NCBI RefSeq assembly: GCF_001902295.1
Contig: NZ_CP018335.1
Location: 248,001-312,000 of the forward strand
Length of the DNA: 64,000 nt
Direction: 5' to 3'
From: Clostridium kluyveri
GTDB taxonomy: Bacteria; Bacillota; Clostridia; Clostridiales; Clostridiaceae
The notes beneath the pieces were generated by a model that was not told where the DNA came from, searched no databases, and saw only the letters and a list, made by a program, of their open reading frames with translations. Of this stretch, positions 17,174-29,082 are shown piece by piece (position 1 is the first letter of the stretch; each line of letters opens with the position of its first letter). A program made the translations under genes and the position numbers.

Positions 17174-17191
17174 AAAATTAAACAGAATAAG
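17174..17191 (+). other. 16S processing stem, 5' arm
   Basis: These 18 bases are perfectly complementary to 19192-19209 downstream of 16S. The two arms form the long helix that brackets pre-16S rRNA and is the expected RNase III substrate. Confidence 0.85.
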
Positions 17192-17313
17192 GAAGATAGG
17201 TAAACTTATTTATTAAGAATAAACCAGCAATTCTTTTGAGCTGCGAAAGCAGTAAAGAGAGTAATTTCGTAATGTAGTATATTCAAGCAGTATTCTGCTG
17301 AAAGAGATATACT

Positions 17314-17431
17314 AAAATTGCTAGTAGCGAGTACAGCGAGGAAAAGGCTGAATGAGGAGCGGAACTTACTTACGTAATTGAGCACCGGAATGAGGCATTT
17401 GACAAAGCTGGGCGAAGTTAATAGTAATTTT
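17314..17431 (+). repeat. Pre-rRNA spacer repeat, copy R1
   Basis: First of four copies of a roughly 118-bp imperfect palindrome. Outer arms begin AAAATTGCTAGTAGCGAG and end GTTAATAGTAATTTT. A central hairpin (TTACTTACGTAA) follows GAGGAGC and precedes GAGCACC. It lies between the 16S 5' processing arm and mature 16S. Confidence 0.85.
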
Positions 17432-17452
17432 CAACAGAGTCAAATAAAACTT

Positions 17453-18974
<1,522 letters not shown>

Positions 18975-19071
18975 TCGAAAGGCTGGGAAATAACCTGCCT
19001 TAAAAGCTGGAATTTGAGATAAATAAGATTTACCGGGTTTATGCTTAAAATGTGAGTGTAGACCAGACCAG

Positions 19072-19188
19072 AAATTGATAATAACGAACAAGTCAAGGAA
19101 AAGCTTGAGTGAGGAGCAGAGTTTACTTGTGTAAATGAGCACCGCAGGGAAAGTTTTGACGATGGATTGCGAAGTTATTAGCAACTTT
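19072..19188 (+). repeat. Pre-rRNA spacer repeat, copy R2
   Basis: Second copy: it begins AAATTGATAATAACGA, has the central hairpin TTTACTTGTGTAAA, and ends GTTATTAGCAACTTT. It lies between mature 16S and the 16S 3' processing arm. Confidence 0.85.
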
Positions 19189-19191
19189 CTG

Positions 19192-19209
19192 CTTATTCTG
19201 TTTAATTTT
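19192..19209 (+). other. 16S processing stem, 3' arm
   Basis: Perfect 18-base complement of 17174-17191. Confidence 0.85.
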
Positions 19210-19239
19210 GAGGGATTATATCCTTCTAATTTTTGATTT

Positions 19240-19315
19240 GGGGGTATAGCTCAGCTGGGAGAGCACCTGCCTTGCACGCAGGGGGTCAAGAGTTCGAATC
19301 TCTTTATCTCCACCA
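19240..19315 (+). tRNA. tRNA-Ala (TGC), spacer copy
   Basis: Acceptor GGGGGTA pairs with TATCTCC through two G-T pairs. The anticodon loop CTTGCAC gives TGC, and CCA is encoded. It sits in the 16S-23S spacer. Confidence 0.94.
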
Positions 19316-19320
19316 TATGG

Positions 19321-19397
<77 letters not shown>

Positions 19398-19545
19398 AAT
19401 AATGTCTTTTAATTTTTTAAAAAGTAAGTAATTATTAATGGATATTAACACTTTATTCTAATTAATTGTAAGTTGTACTTATAATTCATGCATTTTCAAT
19501 TGTGAAATGTGAATTGAGAATCGTATAATTGAAGAAATTGTCCTT

Positions 19546-19564
19546 TGAAAATTGCACAGTAAAT
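19546..19564 (+). other. 23S processing stem, 5' arm
   Basis: These 19 bases are perfectly complementary to 22826-22844 just after 23S. This stem is the expected substrate of the double-strand RNases that mature 23S rRNA, including Mini-III (mrnC, 38430). The surrounding 19398-19671 has no other feature I can support. Confidence 0.85.
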
Positions 19565-19671
19565 AAAAGAAGTAAAGCTAAGGTTAGAAATAACCTTTGT
19601 AGTATTAAGTATAATTAAAGTTATGCTTATAGATAGGTTATAACAAACAGTTATAATAAATAACTAAGGAT

Positions 19672-19791
19672 AAAAATTGATAATAACGAGTACAGCAAGG
19701 AAAAGGCCGAAGGAGGAGCAGAATTTACTTATGTAAATGAGCACCACAGTGAGGCATTTGACGCAGTTGTACGAAGTTAGTAGCAATTTTT
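19672..19791 (+). repeat. Pre-rRNA spacer repeat, copy R3
   Basis: Third copy, with the best outer helix: AAAAATTG/CAATTTTT, then TA/TA and TAAC/GTTA. The central hairpin ATTTACTTATGTAAAT is perfect. Confidence 0.85.
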
Positions 19792-19796
19792 AAAAG

Positions 19797-19914
19797 AAAA
19801 TTAGTGATAACGAGCAGAGCGAGGAAAGACTTGAGTGAGGAGCAGAGTTTACTTGTGTAAATGAGCACCGCAGGGAAAGGCTTGACGAAGCTGTGCGAAG
19901 TTAGCAGTAATTTT
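19797..19914 (+). repeat. Pre-rRNA spacer repeat, copy R4
   Basis: Fourth copy, in tandem with R3 at a 5-bp gap. Its centre resembles R2 closely (TTGAGTGAGGAGCAGAGTTT). It ends about 10 bp before mature 23S. Confidence 0.85.
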
Positions 19915-19923
19915 CGGTAACAA

Positions 19924-22819
<2,896 letters not shown>

Positions 22820-22825
22820 AATAAT

Positions 22826-22844
22826 ATTTACTGTGCAATTTTCA
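22826..22844 (+). other. 23S processing stem, 3' arm
   Basis: Perfect 19-base complement of 19546-19564. Confidence 0.85.
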
Positions 22845-22872
22845 GGGGATATAAATTTTCTGAAGAAAAGTA

Positions 22873-22901
22873 TTGACAGGCAGCGGGAATGACAGTATAA
22901 T
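22873..22901 (+). promoter_or_regulatory. Internal promoter upstream of 5S rRNA
   Basis: TTGACA (22873-22878), a 17-bp spacer and TATAAT (22896-22901): a perfect consensus promoter between 23S and 5S. It would allow 5S and two tRNAs to be made separately from 16S and 23S. Confidence 0.75.
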
Positions 22902-22932
22902 ATAAAACTGTAGTAAGAAAACACTTTGAAAA

Positions 22933-23049
22933 TCTGGTGGCAATAACGTGGAGGCAACACCCCTTACCATTTCGAACAGGAAGGTTAAGTTCCACAGTGC
23001 CCATGGTACTGCAGGGGAGGCCCTGTGGGAGAGCAGGTCGCTGCCGGAT
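22933..23049 (+). rRNA. rrf: 5S ribosomal RNA
   Basis: A gene of about 117 nt with the closing helix CTGGTGGC/GCTGCCGG. The conserved internal segments ACACCCCTTACCATTTCGAA and AAGTTCCACAGTGCC are present. Confidence 0.95.
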
Positions 23050-23058
23050 AAAGAATAA

Positions 23059-23135
23059 GGATCTTTAGCTCAGTTGGTTAGAGCAACCGGCTCATAACCG
23101 GTTGGTCCGGGGTTCGAGTCCCTGAAGGTCCACCA
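23059..23135 (+). tRNA. CAT-anticodon tRNA, probably tRNA-Ile2
   Basis: Acceptor GGATCTT/AAGGTCC, anticodon stem ACCGG/CCGGT with loop CTCATAA, CCA encoded. It differs clearly from the elongator Met genes at 267 and 539 and from the initiator genes. The GGA-CTTTAGCTC acceptor and D-arm resemble the Firmicutes tRNA-Ile2 whose C34 is modified by TilS to read AUA. Annotation as tRNA-Met is the alternative. Confidence 0.8.
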
Positions 23136-23138
23136 TAT

Positions 23139-23214
23139 GGGGGTATAGCTCAGCTGGGAGAGCATCTGCCTTGCACGCAGAGGGTCAAGAGTTCGAATCT
23201 CTTTATCTCCACCA
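23139..23214 (+). tRNA. tRNA-Ala (TGC), distal copy
   Basis: Anticodon TGC and encoded CCA. It matches the spacer copy at 19240-19315 except for a compensating change in the anticodon stem (TCTGC/GCAGA here, CCTGC/GCAGG there). Confidence 0.94.
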
Positions 23215-23246
23215 AAACGAGTAACAATTTTGTTACTCGTTTTTTA
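23214..23246 (+). terminator. rRNA operon terminator
   Basis: A perfect 14-bp stem (23214-23227 and 23230-23243, 2-nt loop) leads into a T-run. It overlaps the last base of the tRNA CCA. Confidence 0.92.
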
Positions 23247-23562
23247 TATTTATCCGAGCACTACCATTTCTAATGCTTCCATCTTCTTTAACCTCTGAAT
23301 TGTTTGATTTGTCTAAAATTTACCATTGATAGACTTGATGAAATATATGTATTTAGACATATCATATGGAAATTTTGAATACATTTTATCATTGAATAAA
23401 ATGTAATATATGCTTAAAATAGAAGCATAATAAAAATTATTATGAAAATTATTTAATTTTTAAAAGGGATTTTTAATTATTAAGTAGAATATTATATAAA
23501 TAGAGTATAATTAATGAAGTAAAATATATAAATTAAATGTAAAGTACAAGGAGGAATTGCCT
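23247..23562. other. A/T-rich intergenic region before the EF-G paralogue
   Basis: No gene is seen. TATAAT at 23506-23511 may be the -10 of the next gene, but no good -35 is present. AAGGAGG lies just before the ATG. Confidence 0.4.
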
Positions 23563-25653
23563 ATGAAAACATATTCAACAAAAAATTTAAGAAACATAGG
23601 AATTATTGGACATAGTGGTTCTGGAAAGACCACATTGACAGAAGCGATACTTTACCATACAAAAACTATAGACAGATTAGGAAAAATTGAGGATGGAAAT
23701 ACAACTAGTGATTATGATCCAGAAGAGAAGAAAAGACAAATATCTGTATCAGCCTCAACAGCTTCATGTAAATGGAAAGATATAAAAATAAATTTGGTTG
23801 ACATACCAGGATATTTTGATTTTATAGGAGAAACTTTTCAAGGATTAAGAGCAGTTGATTTAGCTATGATTGTTGTATCAGGTGTGTCAGGAATCCAAGT
23901 AGGAACTGAAAAGTCTTGGAGTCATGTAAATAAGGAAAAACTTCCAAGGGCGTTTTATATAAATAAATTAGATAGAGAAAATTCAGATTTTGATAAAGTA
24001 TTAGCTGATTTAAAAGAAAAGTTTGGTTTATCGGTGGTGCCTATACAATATCCTATAGGGAAAGAAAATAATTTTCAGGGTATTGTAAACGTTATTTCAA
24101 GAAAAGCTAAAATATTTGATGATAAAAGTAAGACAATGAAGGATGTTGATATTCCAGAGGATATTGTGGAAAAGATTGATGATTGTAAAAATATGATTAT
24201 GGAGGCCGTGGCAGAAACAGACGAAGAGCTTCTAGATAAATATTTTAATGAGGGTACTTTAAGTGATGAAGATATTTATACGGGACTTATAAATGGCTGT
24301 ACTAAAGGAGATGTAGTTCCTGTAATGTGCGGCTCTGCTGCCAATGTAATAGGGGTGGAAACTCTGCTTGAGAATATAGTTCAGTGTTTTCCATCTCCAG
24401 CAGATGTGGAATCTATTACCGCTAAGAATTTAAAGGATAATTCTGAAGTTACAATCAAAATAGATGAGGAAGAACCTTTTTCAGCATTTGTTTTCAAGAC
24501 TATAGCAGATCCTTTTGTAGGAAAGTTATCCTTGTTTAGAGTTATGACAGGAAAGCTTAGATCCGATATGACGGTGTATAATGTTAAAAAAGATAAAAGT
24601 GAAAAAATAGGGTCTATGTATTTTTTAAAGGGTAAACAACAAATAGCTGCATCTGAAATAATAGCAGGTGATCTGGGTGCTGTGGCCAAATTACAATTTA
24701 CAAGTACAGGAGATACCCTATGTGAAATTTCATCTCCTGTTATGTTTGAGGATATCAAATTTCCAACAGAGGTAATAGCAAAAGCAGTTTTGCCTAAATC
24801 AAAAAATGATGAAGATAAGATATTGAGCGGATTAAATAAATTGTTGGAAGAAGATCCTACTTTTAAAGTGACTAGGGATATGGAAAATGCAGAGGTAATA
24901 ATCTTTGGAATGGGAGAAACACACACAGATATAATATCTTGTAAATTGAAATCTAAATTTGGTGTTGATGTTATCTTACAAGATCCAAAAATACCTTATA
25001 GGGAAACTATAAAAAAAGTTTCTGATGTACAAGGTAAACATAAGAAACAGTCTGGAGGACACGGACAATATGGAGATGTAAAAATTAAATTTGAACCTAG
25101 GGTAGATGGAGAAGATGATTTAGAGTTTGTGGATAAAATAGTAGGAGGCGTAGTACCAAGACAGTATATACCAGCTGTTGAAAAAGGACTTAGAGAATGC
25201 ATAAGTCAAGGAGTTCTAGCTGGATATCCTGTCATAAGGCTAAAAGCTACTCTTCATGATGGTTCTTTCCATCCTGTAGATTCTTCAGAAATGGCGTTTA
25301 AGACAGCTGCGTCTATTGCATATAAGAAAGGTCTCCTGGAAGCAGAACCTGTGCTGTTAGAGCCGATTGTACATTTAGAGGTATCTGTTCCTGAATATTA
25401 TATGGGGGATATAATAGGAGATATAAACAAAAAAAGAGGAAGAGTTCTTGGAATGAATTCTTCTGGGGAGAATCAAGTAATAATAGCAGAAGTGCCTCAA
25501 TCAGAAATGTTTAGATATGCTACGGATTTGAGATCTATGACTCAGGCTAGAGGGGATTTTACTATGAGATTTGAAAGATATGAAGAGGTTCCGCCTGCTC
25601 AAGCTAATAAAATAATAGAATCTGGGAAAAATGTAAAAGTTAAGGACGAATAA
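23563..25653 (+). CDS. EF-G-like translational GTPase (EF-G paralogue)
   Basis: This 696-residue protein has the full EF-G domain layout but belongs to a divergent branch. G1 is GHSGSGKTT (16-24), where canonical fusA has AHIDAGKTT. G3 is DIPGY (80-84), so the catalytic histidine of DTPGH is replaced by tyrosine; G4 NKLD is kept. Switch I is also altered (RQISVSAS). Such paralogues occur in clostridia and in Thermus (EF-G-2); their role is not settled. Canonical fusA is at 55358. ATG 23563 follows AAGGAGG; a TTG at 23557 is too close to it. Confidence 0.88.
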   Translation: MKTYSTKNLRNIGIIGHSGSGKTTLTEAILYHTKTIDRLGKIEDGNTTSDYDPEEKKRQISVSASTASCKWKDIKINLVDIPGYFDFIGETFQGLRAVDLAMIVVSGVSGIQVGTEKSWSHVNKEKLPRAFYINKLDRENSDFDKVLADLKEKFGLSVVPIQYPIGKENNFQGIVNVISRKAKIFDDKSKTMKDVDIPEDIVEKIDDCKNMIMEAVAETDEELLDKYFNEGTLSDEDIYTGLINGCTKGDVVPVMCGSAANVIGVETLLENIVQCFPSPADVESITAKNLKDNSEVTIKIDEEEPFSAFVFKTIADPFVGKLSLFRVMTGKLRSDMTVYNVKKDKSEKIGSMYFLKGKQQIAASEIIAGDLGAVAKLQFTSTGDTLCEISSPVMFEDIKFPTEVIAKAVLPKSKNDEDKILSGLNKLLEEDPTFKVTRDMENAEVIIFGMGETHTDIISCKLKSKFGVDVILQDPKIPYRETIKKVSDVQGKHKKQSGGHGQYGDVKIKFEPRVDGEDDLEFVDKIVGGVVPRQYIPAVEKGLRECISQGVLAGYPVIRLKATLHDGSFHPVDSSEMAFKTAASIAYKKGLLEAEPVLLEPIVHLEVSVPEYYMGDIIGDINKKRGRVLGMNSSGENQVIIAEVPQSEMFRYATDLRSMTQARGDFTMRFERYEEVPPAQANKIIESGKNVKVKDE

Positions 25654-25667
25654 ATTAAAACTTGAAG

Positions 25668-25712
25668 AAGGAGACTGTTGCGCTGGGAAAATTAGTGCAG
25701 CAGTCCTTTTTT
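25668..25712 (+). terminator. Terminator after the EF-G paralogue
   Basis: GGAGACTGTTGCGC pairs with GTGCAGCAGTCC (wobble pairs, one bulge), followed by TTTTTT. Confidence 0.82.
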
Positions 25713-25800
25713 AAGTTTAATAATATGAATATTTTCATTTGCTAAATTAAATAATAATTTTATTGGCTAGTATAATGTAGTTAATTTAAGGAGAGATTTT

Positions 25801-26040
25801 ATGTCAAAATACAAAATGAACATAATGGGCAAAATTGCTTTGCAAGATTATAGCAGCATACAAGATTATATGTCAATAGTGAATAGAGATGATGATTTAA
25901 CCATAATTATAGATAAAAATGATGATGAAGATATAAAAATCATATGTAATATGTTAGAGAACAAAAATTTTGTAATTAGTTCAAGTAAAGTTTGTGATGG
26001 AAATAAACATTATATAAGAGCATTTAAAAATATAGATTGA
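25801..26040 (+). CDS. Small protein of unknown function
   Basis: A 79-residue soluble protein with AAGGAGAG before ATG 25801. It is acidic in the middle (VNRDDDLTIIIDKNDDEDIKIICNMLENK) and reads like an alpha-beta fold with no cysteine motif, signal peptide or membrane segment. The strong ribosome-binding site and position in a clean gap argue that it is real. I do not recognise a family. Confidence 0.6.
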   Translation: MSKYKMNIMGKIALQDYSSIQDYMSIVNRDDDLTIIIDKNDDEDIKIICNMLENKNFVISSSKVCDGNKHYIRAFKNID

Positions 26041-26139
26041 AGTATAATTTTTGGCGAATTATATGATATAATAAAAAATTATAAGAGTGTATATAAAATT
26101 TTAATATATAATTTCTTAAATTAAAAGGAGATAAATAGT

Positions 26140-26775
26140 ATGGTTAAGTTATATTTAGTAAGACATGGGGAAACTATATGGAATATAGAGAGAAAAATGC
26201 AGGGCGGCATGAAAGATTCACCTCTGACTAAGAAAGGTATTGAACAGGCGAACTTATTAAAAAATAGAATGGAGAATATAAATTTTGATATAATATATTC
26301 AAGTCCATTAGAAAGAGCAGTAAAAACTTCTAGAATAGTAGCAGCACAGAGAAATATACCTATAATAAAGGATGACAGACTCATGGAAATAGATATAGGA
26401 GAATGGGGAGGATTGACTAAAGAAGAAGCTAGAGAGAAAAATCCAGAACAGCTTAATAATTTTTGGACAAACCCTAAAATGTACGTTCCTATTGCAGGAG
26501 AGAGCTTTTTACAGGTGAAAATTAGGGCTATATCTCTGATAAAAGAAATTATTAGTAAATATGAAGGCAAGAGTATTTTAATTGTAACTCATACTGTAGT
26601 ATTAAGAATTCTGATGGCGTATTTTGAAAATAGACCTCTAGATGAGTTGTGGGAAGGTTCTTATATTCACCAGGCAAGTTTAAGTGAGGTTGAAATAGAG
26701 AATGGATGTTATAATATTTTGTTGTATGGAGATACATCACATCTAGGAGAGGTAAAAAGTGTAAATACAATATAA
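26140..26775 (+). CDS. Histidine phosphatase family protein
   Basis: The RHG signature LVRHGETIWN (residues 6-15) holds the phosphorylated histidine, and VTHTVVLRILM carries the second catalytic histidine. The catalytic acid probably lies in DRLMEIDIGEWGG. Members include cofactor-dependent phosphoglycerate mutases, alpha-ribazole phosphatase (CobC) and broad phosphatases. Length (211 residues) and context do not settle the substrate, so gpmB- or cobC-type names would be guesses. AAAAGGAGAT precedes ATG 26140. Confidence 0.85.
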   Translation: MVKLYLVRHGETIWNIERKMQGGMKDSPLTKKGIEQANLLKNRMENINFDIIYSSPLERAVKTSRIVAAQRNIPIIKDDRLMEIDIGEWGGLTKEEAREKNPEQLNNFWTNPKMYVPIAGESFLQVKIRAISLIKEIISKYEGKSILIVTHTVVLRILMAYFENRPLDELWEGSYIHQASLSEVEIENGCYNILLYGDTSHLGEVKSVNTI

Positions 26776-26863
26776 AATTATAGCATATCTTAGAAATATG
26801 GAGAAAAATATATTTAAATTTGGTATTTGATTAAAAAATACTGAATTTAAATATATTTCAATG

Positions 26864-26892
26864 TTGATTTAATATTTAATTAATAATATTAT
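26864..26892 (+). promoter_or_regulatory. ctsR operon promoter
   Basis: TTGATT (26864-26869), a 17-bp spacer and TATTAT (26887-26892), immediately upstream of the CtsR operator. Confidence 0.65.
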
Positions 26893-26899
26893 TAAATAA

Positions 26900-26922
26900 A
26901 GTCAAAGAAAGTCAAAGTCAAG
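26900..26922 (+). promoter_or_regulatory. CtsR operator
   Basis: AGTCAAAGAAAGTCAAA (26900-26916) is a perfect match to the CtsR heptad repeat AGTCAAANANRGTCAAA. A partial third half-site, AGTCAAG (26916-26922), follows. It sits 7 bp after the -10, where bound CtsR would block transcription, and 11 bp before the ctsR start, so the operon should repress itself. Confidence 0.93.
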
Positions 26923-26933
26923 AAGGTGATGAA

Positions 26934-27419
26934 TTGGCAAGATTATCAGATATAATAGAAGAATTCATAAAGGATATGTTTAATAATGGTAATAATAATG
27001 ATGAGCTTCAGATTGGAAGAAATGAATTAGCAAATCATTTTAGTTGTGCCCCCTCACAGATAAATTATGTATTAACTACTAGATTTACTATGGATAAGGG
27101 ATATTATATAGAGAGTAAACGAGGAGGGGGCGGGTATATAATTATAAAGAAAGTAGAGCTTAACTGCAATAAGAATTTACTTGATATTATAATAGAAAGA
27201 ATAGGAGATAGTATAACTTATAATGCGGGAGCACAAATTATAGAGGGATTATTTGAGGAAGAAATTATAACAGAGAGAGAGGCCATAATATTAAAGGCAG
27301 TTATAAATGACAGAACATTAAATACTATGATGGAAAATAAGAATAAATTAAGAGCAGATATATTGAAAGCCTTGATGCTCATTATATTCAATACCCCTAA
27401 ATTTGTTATTAATAGATAA
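26934..27419 (+). CDS. ctsR: Class III stress gene repressor CtsR
   Basis: This dimeric winged-helix repressor of clp genes is inactivated by heat or through McsB. The DNA-binding half includes NELANHFSCAPSQINYVLTTRF, and the glycine-rich beta wing ESKRGGGGYIII is the thermosensing loop. It is 161 residues long and starts at TTG 26934 behind AGAAGGTGATG. It heads the conserved ctsR-mcsA-mcsB-clpC operon, and its own operator is visible upstream. Confidence 0.96.
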   Translation: MARLSDIIEEFIKDMFNNGNNNDELQIGRNELANHFSCAPSQINYVLTTRFTMDKGYYIESKRGGGGYIIIKKVELNCNKNLLDIIIERIGDSITYNAGAQIIEGLFEEEIITEREAIILKAVINDRTLNTMMENKNKLRADILKALMLIIFNTPKFVINR

Positions 27420-27473
27420 ATATGTGATATAATATTATTATAATATTATATTTACATGTGTGGGAGTGATGAT

Positions 27474-28022
27474 ATGCTTTGTGATATATGTAAAAAAAAT
27501 GATGCCACAGTTCATGTGACGAAAATAATAAATGGACATAAACAAGAGATCAATCTGTGTGAAAAGTGTGCAAAGGAAAAAGGAGAATTGAGTTTTGTAC
27601 CCTCAATAGATTTTGTTTCTTCATTTGGATTTCAGAATATTTTAAGTGGAATTATGGATTATATGAGTAGTGGGAATAATGAGCAATACAAAACTTTCGA
27701 TATACGTTGTAAAAATTGTAATACATCCTATAGTGAATTCAAAAAGACGGGACTTGTAGGATGCAGTGAGTGTTATAAAAATTTTACTAATATTTTAGAA
27801 CCAATAATTAAAAGAGTACAGGCAAATTTAGATCATACAGGTAAAGTTCCTAAAAAAACAGGGAAAAATATTATAGAGAAAAAAAATCTTGTGAAATTAA
27901 AAGAAGACCTTCAAAAAGCAGTATCTTTAGAAGAATATGAAAAAGCTGCCACTATAAGAGATAAAATAAAAGAGATTGAAAAACAAGTTCATTTAAATAA
28001 AGACAGCAAAAAGGAGGAGTAG
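27474..28022 (+). CDS. mcsA: McsA, zinc-finger activator of McsB
   Basis: McsA binds and activates the protein arginine kinase McsB and modulates CtsR. Two CxxC pairs at residues 3-6 and 29-32 are followed by a second set (CKNC, CSEC). A C-terminal UVR motif (about 145-180, LKEDLQKAVSLEEYEKAATIRDKI) resembles the interaction segment in ClpC and UvrB. ATG 27474 is chosen because GGGAG lies 7 nt upstream; the open frame extends to ATG 27456 without a site. The length is 182 residues. TATAAT at 27428-27433 could be a weak extra promoter. Confidence 0.94.
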   Translation: MLCDICKKNDATVHVTKIINGHKQEINLCEKCAKEKGELSFVPSIDFVSSFGFQNILSGIMDYMSSGNNEQYKTFDIRCKNCNTSYSEFKKTGLVGCSECYKNFTNILEPIIKRVQANLDHTGKVPKKTGKNIIEKKNLVKLKEDLQKAVSLEEYEKAATIRDKIKEIEKQVHLNKDSKKEE

Positions 28023-28024
28023 TT

Positions 28025-29062
28025 ATGAATAATTGGGTGACTACTTATGAAGATCATAACTATGGCTTGGTAATAAGCAGCAGGATAAGATTAGCCAGAA
28101 ATTTAGCTAAAATTCCCTTTTCACATAAATTAAATATAGAAGAAAGTAAAAAAGTAATTAAAAATGTAGAAAATGCCTTTTATACATTTTCAAATACGGA
28201 AGAAAAGTTTAAGAGTAATTATTTATGGAATAAAAATGACAATGAGAAAAATATTTATCTAGAAAAGCATCTTATAAGTAAAAATTTGATAGATAATTCA
28301 TCTAAAGCAGCTTTTATATTAGATGATAAGGAAACCATAAGTATTATGATAAATGAAGAGGATCATGTGAGAATTCAGTGTATAACAGGAGGTCTAAATT
28401 TAGAGGAGGTATATGATGTAAGTGAAAAAATAGATGATTTATTAGAAGAAAATTTGGAATATGCTTTTGATGAAAAGCTAGGATATTTAACAGCATGTCC
28501 TACTAATGTAGGAACGGGACTTAGAGCTTCTGTCATGCTTCATTTACCTTCACTTTCTTTAAATAATCAAATAAATGGATTGTTAAATGCATTAGCTCAA
28601 GTTGGTATGACTATTAGAGGATTATATGGCGAAGGTTCAAAAGCTATAGGAAATATATATCAGATTTCCAATCAGGTAACTTTAGGCCGTAGTGAAGAAG
28701 AGATATTAAGTAATTTAAAAGCTTTAGTTCTTCAAATAATAAACCAAGAAATAATTTCAAGAGAGAATCTTATGAAGAAATATAAATATGAGTTAGAAGA
28801 TAAAATTTATAGAGCACTTGGAGTATTGAAATCTGCAGTGCTTCTAAACTCAAGTGAATGTTTAAAGCTTTTATCAGATGTAAGATTAGGAGTAGAGATG
28901 GGGATAATTAAAGATGTAAATGGTATAACTTTAAATAAACTCTTGGTGGAATCCCAGCCGGCTACAATACAGAAAATATACGGAGAGAGTCTATCAAATA
29001 AAGATAGAGACTTTAATAGGGCCAAATTTGTTAGAGAAAAATTAGCTGTAAATACAGCTTGA
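28025..29062 (+). CDS. mcsB: Protein arginine kinase McsB
   Basis: McsB is related to phosphagen kinases and phosphorylates arginine residues in proteins. This inactivates CtsR and marks proteins for ClpC-ClpP. The nucleotide-binding SSRIRLARN (18-26), the catalytic-cysteine segment CPTNVGTGLRAS and the GEGSKA loop are present. At 345 residues it has the usual length. It starts 2 bp after mcsA behind AAGGAGGAG. The operon context is diagnostic. Confidence 0.96.
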   Translation: MNNWVTTYEDHNYGLVISSRIRLARNLAKIPFSHKLNIEESKKVIKNVENAFYTFSNTEEKFKSNYLWNKNDNEKNIYLEKHLISKNLIDNSSKAAFILDDKETISIMINEEDHVRIQCITGGLNLEEVYDVSEKIDDLLEENLEYAFDEKLGYLTACPTNVGTGLRASVMLHLPSLSLNNQINGLLNALAQVGMTIRGLYGEGSKAIGNIYQISNQVTLGRSEEEILSNLKALVLQIINQEIISRENLMKKYKYELEDKIYRALGVLKSAVLLNSSECLKLLSDVRLGVEMGIIKDVNGITLNKLLVESQPATIQKIYGESLSNKDRDFNRAKFVREKLAVNTA

Positions 29063-29082
29063 AAAGGAGAGTGAAATACATT

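Noticed and set aside
24381..24926. 181-residue minus-strand frame inside the EF-G paralogue
   Set aside because: Shadow of a confident gene, with hydrophobic low-information composition.
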